Position numbers and translations under genes: made by a program. A DNA stretch of 64,000 nucleotides, taken from NCBI GenBank assembly GCA_964516435.1, contig CAZEZP010000038.1:1-64000 (forward strand), written 5' to 3'. This DNA is from HGW-17 sp964516435 (GTDB lineage: Bacteria; Myxococcota_A; Polyangia; HGW-17). This document shows positions 59,504 through 64,000 of the stretch, in pieces (the stretch's first letter is position 1; each line of letters begins with the position of its first letter). The notes beneath the pieces were generated by a model that saw only the letters and a program-made list of their open reading frames with translations, was not told the origin of the DNA and made no database searches.

Positions 59504-61197
59504 AAAACGGATCCGGAAGCAGGAATCCGATACCCGAGGCGATCGACCATTCGCCGGCCAGTACGTGGGAGGAACTGTCCGGCAAGGAGCTGAAGCGGCT
59601 TTCGAGCCTGCGCATGCAGATGCTCGATGTCCACGTCTTCTGGGGCGCCATGCTGCTGCCCATGAAACTGATTCCTGCGAGGCTGGGGGGAGGGTTGATG
59701 GCCACGGACTGCGTGGACCGGATCTGGTTCGATCCCGAGTCGACACGCTTCCTTCCCCTGCGCCAGTTGGGTTACGTGCTCCTGCACGAAGTGTTTCATG
59801 TGGCGTTCGAAAGCCAGCACCGGCGCAAAGCCCGCCGCGTGCAGTTGTGGAACGTGGCCACGGATCTGGCCATCAACCGCAACATCGAGCGCCTGTGCGG
59901 AGAGATCCGCGGGACGGATTTCCGGATCTACGAGACGCCCGGTGTGCTCATGGATGGCGAAGTCCGATTCCGTCCGCTCCTGGATCCGCGCTACGACAGA
60001 CTGCCCGCAGAACTCATCTACGAGGAATTGTGCAAATCGGGAGAATACGAGGAGAACTCCGGCATGGCGCTCGATCTGCAACTGCCTCTCGATTCCGATG
60101 CAGCCGCGGGCCAGGCCGCAGAAACCGAAGCGGGACTGGAGCAGGAGCCGGGTTCTGGTTCTGGCGTGGAGCCGGAGCGGGAGCCGGAATCCGTTCCGGG
60201 CGGAAGTCCGGATTCGGGCGCGCAGATGGGATCCGACCCGGGCGGAAGTCCGGATTCGGGATCCGAATCCGGTGGATATGACGAAAAGAGTGGAAGAACG
60301 CCTGGGGATCCGGATGAAAGCCCTGATTCGGGTGGCCAGGGAAAAAACGCCGGCGATGAAGGAGTTTCGTCCGGAAAAAGGGAATCGGATTCGAAAGGGG
60401 CATCCCGAAAGCGAACTGCGAGAACCTGGAATTTGCAGGTGGTCCAGCATGGAAGCGGAATCGATGTCCATCTGCCGATTCCTTCTCCCGACCCCCGCGC
60501 CCGCGAGCGGGTTCTGGAGCGGATGATCGACTGCTACCAGCAGTGGAAGGCCACGGACGCGAGGGGAGAGATTCCCGCCGAAATCGCACGGGTGATCCGG
60601 GAAGCCTCCGGCATGGCCGTCGACTGGCGGCGCCTGTTCCACCAGTTGGCGGATCCCTTCATCGGCAGGGAGGAGTTCTCGCTTTCGCATCCCAACCGCC
60701 GCCATCTCGAGGCGGATTTCATCGTTCCGGGACTGACGGACGAGAAACTCTCCATGCTGGTGGTTTCAGTGGATACGTCCGGTTCCATGGATTCCCGCTT
60801 CCTGGATATTGTGGCCTCCGAAATCCGGGGTCTGGCTGACAAAGCCGAGGAATGCCTCGTCATCACCTGCGATGCCCGGATCCACGATGTAGTCCGCACG
60901 GAAGAAATTCTCGGCTTCCTTGAAGAAAGACGCTGGCGGGGCGGAGGCGGCACATCCCATCTTCCCGTTTTCGATTACATTCGCAAAAACCACATCCTGC
61001 CCAGCCTTTTCATCGGCATCACTGACCTGCTGTCCGAGTTTCCGAAACGTCCTCCGCCGTATCCCGTCCTGTGGGTGGTTCCGCGAATGCGCTGGAATCG
61101 AGGGTTTCGCGGTGAAGAAACATCCGGCAGGAAAGCAGTGAATTTCGGCTCCATCCTCGAGGTACCCTGGACGTTTCTGGATGGTGACATTCAATAA
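59500..61197 (+). CDS. Metallopeptidase-VWA protein (DUF2201-type), MoxR partner
   Basis: The 565-residue protein has an N-terminal putative metallopeptidase domain with HEVFH (96-100, the HExxH pattern). A long Gly/Ser/Glu-rich linker (~200-310) contains a nearly exact repeat of GGSPDSG. The C-terminal VWA domain starts at LSMLVVSVDTSGSMDSRFL, with the DxSxS metal site. Such proteins pair with MoxR ATPases, which would load or remodel them. It overlaps the MoxR stop by ATGA and converges on the kinase-PAS gene. Confidence 0.93.
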   Translation: MKNGSGSRNPIPEAIDHSPASTWEELSGKELKRLSSLRMQMLDVHVFWGAMLLPMKLIPARLGGGLMATDCVDRIWFDPESTRFLPLRQLGYVLLHEVFHVAFESQHRRKARRVQLWNVATDLAINRNIERLCGEIRGTDFRIYETPGVLMDGEVRFRPLLDPRYDRLPAELIYEELCKSGEYEENSGMALDLQLPLDSDAAAGQAAETEAGLEQEPGSGSGVEPEREPESVPGGSPDSGAQMGSDPGGSPDSGSESGGYDEKSGRTPGDPDESPDSGGQGKNAGDEGVSSGKRESDSKGASRKRTARTWNLQVVQHGSGIDVHLPIPSPDPRARERVLERMIDCYQQWKATDARGEIPAEIARVIREASGMAVDWRRLFHQLADPFIGREEFSLSHPNRRHLEADFIVPGLTDEKLSMLVVSVDTSGSMDSRFLDIVASEIRGLADKAEECLVITCDARIHDVVRTEEILGFLEERRWRGGGGTSHLPVFDYIRKNHILPSLFIGITDLLSEFPKRPPPYPVLWVVPRMRWNRGFRGEETSGRKAVNFGSILEVPWTFLDGDIQ

Positions 61198-61219
61198 AAA
61201 TCTGCAGAAAGCGGATGCC

Positions 61220-62377
61220 TCATTCGGGAAGGCCGGCGGGACACAGGGTGCAGATGACGCCCCGGATGATCTGGTCCTGGACCAGCGGGGAGATCCACAG
61301 AATCAGTTCGGTTCCGGGAAGCAGACGGGTCGTGATGCGGCCCGTTTCCAGGCTTTCTTCCAGGTCGCCCAGGATTTCGGGCGCCATGAACGCGAGCGGC
61401 GTCACGTGGAAGCGCTGCCTTTCCATTCCATCGCCCAGCCATTTCCGGGCGGATTCGTTGACCCACGTGATGGTCAGGCGGGAATCCAGGAGCATCATGC
61501 CGAAGGGGTGCTGCCGCAGCATTTCCGACGGTTCGACGGGCGGCGCGGGCGGTGCCGGTTTTTTCCGGGAAATTTCCGGAATCCTCGCGGCGGCGGCATC
61601 CTCTTCGCGTGCCAGATCGGAAAGCGTGATGATGCGATCCTTCGGGGTGAAGGAAAGGAGCCCGAACAGGTAGGCGGCCAGTGTCGGGGATACGGTGTGC
61701 CGGTCCAGTGGCAGCACGAGTTCCCCGGATTCCCGGAACACGGGCAGCGTGCCGAAGGTCATCTCGTGCAGCAGGACGCCCAGGGCGAAGGCATCCGCAG
61801 CCGGGTTCGGCATGGCGCCGGAGAAGATTTCCGGCGGGAGGTATTCCCGCGTGACGTTGAGGTTCAGCCAGTCGTCCAGACGGCGCATGGGCACGAAGTC
61901 CAGCACCGTGACCCAGGGATCCGTCGGGCCCCGGGTCAGCAGGATGTTTTCTGGCTTGATGTCCCCATGGAGCATGTCGTGCTCGTGGATGGTCTTCAGG
62001 CAGGAAGCCACCTGCGAGCCGACGGCGCGCACGAACGATTCCGGCAGGTCGGGCAGGTCGCGGATGTGCTGGGCCAGGCTCTCTCCCTCCAAGTATTCCA
62101 TGATCCAGAATGGACCGTGTACGGGGTCTTCCCCGTAATCGAGCGTCTTTACAAGGTGCGGATGGGACAGTTGCATGCCGAAGCGCGCGCCGGCCAGGAA
62201 ATGCTGGACCTGTTCGGGCGTGGGGCGCGGTTCCGGGTGCAGGAGTTTGACTGCCACCTTCCGGTCTTCCTTCGTGTCGAGCGCCGCATAGACATTGGAG
62301 ATTCCACCGCGTCCCGCCAGTTCGAGAAGGCGGTAGCGGCCGTGAATGACAGGATTTTCGCCGGAGAAAGCGTTCAT
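61220..62377 (-). CDS. Ser/Thr kinase fused to a PAS-like domain
   Basis: The 385-residue protein has an N-terminal kinase domain: glycine loop AGRGGISNVY (21-30), VAVK with K44, catalytic HGDIKPEN (137-144, HRD changed to HGD) and DFV (160-162, DFG changed). The catalytic D and N and the metal-binding D are kept, so activity is possible but not assured. The C-terminal ~100 residues look like a PAS fold (HPFGMMLLDSRLTITWVNES). It has no membrane helix. The stop of the membrane protein upstream overlaps its ATG. Confidence 0.88.
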   Translation of the reverse strand: MNAFSGENPVIHGRYRLLELAGRGGISNVYAALDTKEDRKVAVKLLHPEPRPTPEQVQHFLAGARFGMQLSHPHLVKTLDYGEDPVHGPFWIMEYLEGESLAQHIRDLPDLPESFVRAVGSQVASCLKTIHEHDMLHGDIKPENILLTRGPTDPWVTVLDFVPMRRLDDWLNLNVTREYLPPEIFSGAMPNPAADAFALGVLLHEMTFGTLPVFRESGELVLPLDRHTVSPTLAAYLFGLLSFTPKDRIITLSDLAREEDAAAARIPEISRKKPAPPAPPVEPSEMLRQHPFGMMLLDSRLTITWVNESARKWLGDGMERQRFHVTPLAFMAPEILGDLEESLETGRITTRLLPGTELILWISPLVQDQIIRGVICTLCPAGLPE

Positions 62378-64000
62378 GGTGCCACCGTGTGCAGCGTGAG
62401 GTTTTGAAGCCGGTCCTGCTTGCGCAGGCAGCAGTAATGGGTGCGGGCCATTCCCCGGTCATCGCGGGAAAGGGACGCCACCACGCAAAAGGGCGTGTAG
62501 CCCGGCCAGCGCAATTGCAGGTTCGCGAACCAGTTTTTGGGAGGCTGGCCGCTGCCGATCCAGGCTACGCCCGGATTGCAGAGGATGTCCGCATCGAAGG
62601 AGCGGATGCGCTGTGGGGAAGCCTGCTTGAGATGTCCGGGTTTGGTGAAGGACCCGGGCTCGATGCGCATGCGGGCCACTTCAGGGTCCAGCAGGCCGAA
62701 GGTGTCTACGATGCGCCCGATGCGGCTTTCGTAGGAGATCGCGCCAGCGCCGCCCACGACCATGAAGGTGACATCGCGTACCGGCTCCGGCAGGACCGCA
62801 CGCAGGATGCGGCCCACGCGGACGCGGTCCTGGGCGAAATGGATCATCCCCGTTGTGCTTTCCATCATGAACTGCGGACGTTCGGAAGCCAGGGACGCAT
62901 TTTCGAATTTCCAGGAGGACGCGAGCACGGGAATGGCGGCCGCGGCCAGCAGGACCGGAAGGACGAAGGCTTTTGTTTTTTCATGAAATCGTATTTTTTC
63001 AATGAGTTGGGAAAGTCTCAGAAGACCGGATGCAACAAGGAGCAGGAAAAATGGCCATATGGGCACCAGGAACCGGAACATGGCCATGAAATCGCCCCCC
63101 GAACGCACGACGTGGGCGCAATAGGCGGTCACGATCAAAAACGGCAGTGTCCATGCGCGGCGAATGAGCGCGTCCGTTCCGGGAAGAACCGCGAGCAGGG
63201 CGATCCCCGCCAGCGGGTACAGGAAGAAGGAAGAGAAAAAGGCATGCACGTAGGCGGCTCCGTGCCGGGCCAGAAAGAGCGGGTCGATGCCCGAAACCTT
63301 GGCATGGTAGGTCAGCGGAACCCAGTAGCCGTAAGTGAGGCGGCGCCAGACGAGATGCGCGGCCACGATGACCGAGAATCCCAGAAGGGCGGCGCCCGCA
63401 TGCAGCAGGGCGGGCCGGCGTCCGCTTTCCTGCCGTGAAATGGAGAAGAGGAGCCAGGCGAAAGCCGTGGCGCCCAGAAAGATGCCTTCCGGCCGCGTCA
63501 GAGCGGTTGCGCCCCAGAGCAGGGCCATGGCGGCGGCGCTCCGGCGAGTGGGGGAAAAGCGCAGCGTGGAGCGGGCGGCCAGGAGGAGCAGCGCCGTGAA
63601 GGCCATGGTTTCCATGCCGGTGGAAACCCAGAAGGCGAAAGGTGAAAACCCTGCGGACATCGCCAGCAGGAAAATCGAGAGGGCGATTCGTGGGCACCTG
63701 TTTTTCTCGCCATCGGCGAGAATGCCCGCCAGGGATGGCAGGACAGACAGGATGACGATTCCCGATGCCGCGCCCAGCAGCAGCGCAAGGAACGCGGCGT
63801 TCAGGTGCAGGGCGTGGGCCAGCGCCAGGATGGTCATCCATGAAAAACTCGTATAGCCTTCCACCGGCTCGCCGGGATTGTTGAAGAAGGGAGCGCCGTT
63901 CGTGGCCCATTGCCAGGCATAGCGCAGTGTAATGTAGGCATCGTCGCAGACGAACCATCCCATGCGCGTGGTGTGCAGGAGCAGAAGGATCGAGGCCACG
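62374..64000 (-). CDS. Multi-span membrane glycosyltransferase-like protein, 5' end outside window
   Basis: The visible ~541 residues hold about ten membrane helices and the signature CDDAYITLRYAWQWATNG with GEPVEGYTSFSW. This pattern, a double Asp after the first helix and VEGYT, is typical of GT-C lipid-linked glycosyltransferases. A C-terminal soluble part (DRVRVGRILRAVLPEPVRD, CNPGVAWIG) is also common in the group. The donor would be a polyprenyl-phosphate sugar; the acceptor is unknown. The start is outside or at the very edge of the window (a GTG at 63999 is in frame). Its stop overlaps the kinase-PAS start by ATGA. Confidence 0.82.
   Translation of the reverse strand, partial: VASILLLLHTTRMGWFVCDDAYITLRYAWQWATNGAPFFNNPGEPVEGYTSFSWMTILALAHALHLNAAFLALLLGAASGIVILSVLPSLAGILADGEKNRCPRIALSIFLLAMSAGFSPFAFWVSTGMETMAFTALLLLAARSTLRFSPTRRSAAAMALLWGATALTRPEGIFLGATAFAWLLFSISRQESGRRPALLHAGAALLGFSVIVAAHLVWRRLTYGYWVPLTYHAKVSGIDPLFLARHGAAYVHAFFSSFFLYPLAGIALLAVLPGTDALIRRAWTLPFLIVTAYCAHVVRSGGDFMAMFRFLVPIWPFFLLLVASGLLRLSQLIEKIRFHEKTKAFVLPVLLAAAAIPVLASSWKFENASLASERPQFMMESTTGMIHFAQDRVRVGRILRAVLPEPVRDVTFMVVGGAGAISYESRIGRIVDTFGLLDPEVARMRIEPGSFTKPGHLKQASPQRIRSFDADILCNPGVAWIGSGQPPKNWFANLQLRWPGYTPFCVVASLSRDDRGMARTHYCCLRKQDRLQNLTLHTVAP

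Noticed and set aside
1..64000. tRNA, rRNA, insertion sequences, prophage or toxin-antitoxin genes
   Set aside because: No tRNA-like GTTCGA loop with matching arms, no transposase or integrase motif and no phage gene was found on reading; a covariance-model scan would be needed to exclude small RNAs.

Overview
The window is GC-rich, densely coded DNA from a Gram-negative bacterium. It carries outer-membrane beta-barrels, a TolC-type channel, TatB, and many lipoproteins whose mature ends read CDDG or CDDS, two of them followed by asparagine-rich linkers. Hanks-type Ser/Thr kinases with long C-terminal extensions, FG-GAP and VWA lipoproteins, cysteine-rich repeat proteins and a DxDxDG-like tail (ECSDGLDNDVDG) suggest a deltaproteobacterium-like lineage (Myxococcota or a related uncultured phylum). 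That placement is inference. No rRNA, tRNA, insertion sequence or prophage gene was recognised.

Layout. 1-503: a short CRISPR array (four full repeats plus a decayed terminal one) and its probable leader, without cas genes. 700-11151: secreted and lipoprotein genes, RidA, a DtxR-FeoA regulator coupled to a cysteine-rich lipoprotein, an SGNH hydrolase and a degenerate GGDEF protein. 11292-16649 (minus): a mostly overlapping run of PQQ-propeller protein, ECF sigma factor, unknown protein, CoaX, AtpZ and YihY/BrkB. 16765-19717: an EcsC-like protein, a lipoprotein and an extensin-like peptidase. 19722-26396 (minus): an F-type ATP synthase operon (b, b', delta, alpha, gamma, beta, epsilon) without subunits a and c, bounded by two small unknown membrane proteins. 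26500-27202: a small unknown gene pair, the second frameshifted. 27290-29229 (minus): TolC-like protein and TatB.

29553-35179 (plus): Ser/Thr kinase, four-module TPR protein, double cyclic-nucleotide-binding protein and a beta-barrel. 35195-37976: MtaB, an isochorismatase-like hydrolase and a thioredoxin-reductase-like flavoprotein lacking the CxxC, all overlapping. 37986-38806 (minus): a NifX-like protein and a DUF134 regulator. 38951-47412 (plus): five overlapping genes, namely a membrane protein, a histidine kinase, an FG-GAP lipoprotein, a zincin-like lipoprotein and another lipoprotein. 47443-51929 (minus): Rpe, RsmB, Fmt and a DUF4388/PATAN-like protein. 52293-56283: a VWA lipoprotein and, on the opposite strand, a 713-residue protein with 78 cysteines.

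56611-61197 (plus): a DnaA with an altered DNA-recognition signature, then a SWIM zinc-finger protein, a MoxR ATPase and a metallopeptidase/VWA protein. 61220-64000 (minus): a Ser/Thr kinase-PAS protein and a multi-membrane-span glycosyltransferase-like protein cut by the window edge.

How the genes work together. Fourteen neighbouring gene pairs share a 4-base ATGA or GTGA stop/start overlap, so translational coupling is the main organising principle. The most unusual groupings are the histidine kinase fused by overlaps to three exported lipoproteins, the variant DnaA beside SWIM-MoxR-VWA, and the a/c-less ATP synthase operon. Protein names come from motif recognition by eye. No database search was run.
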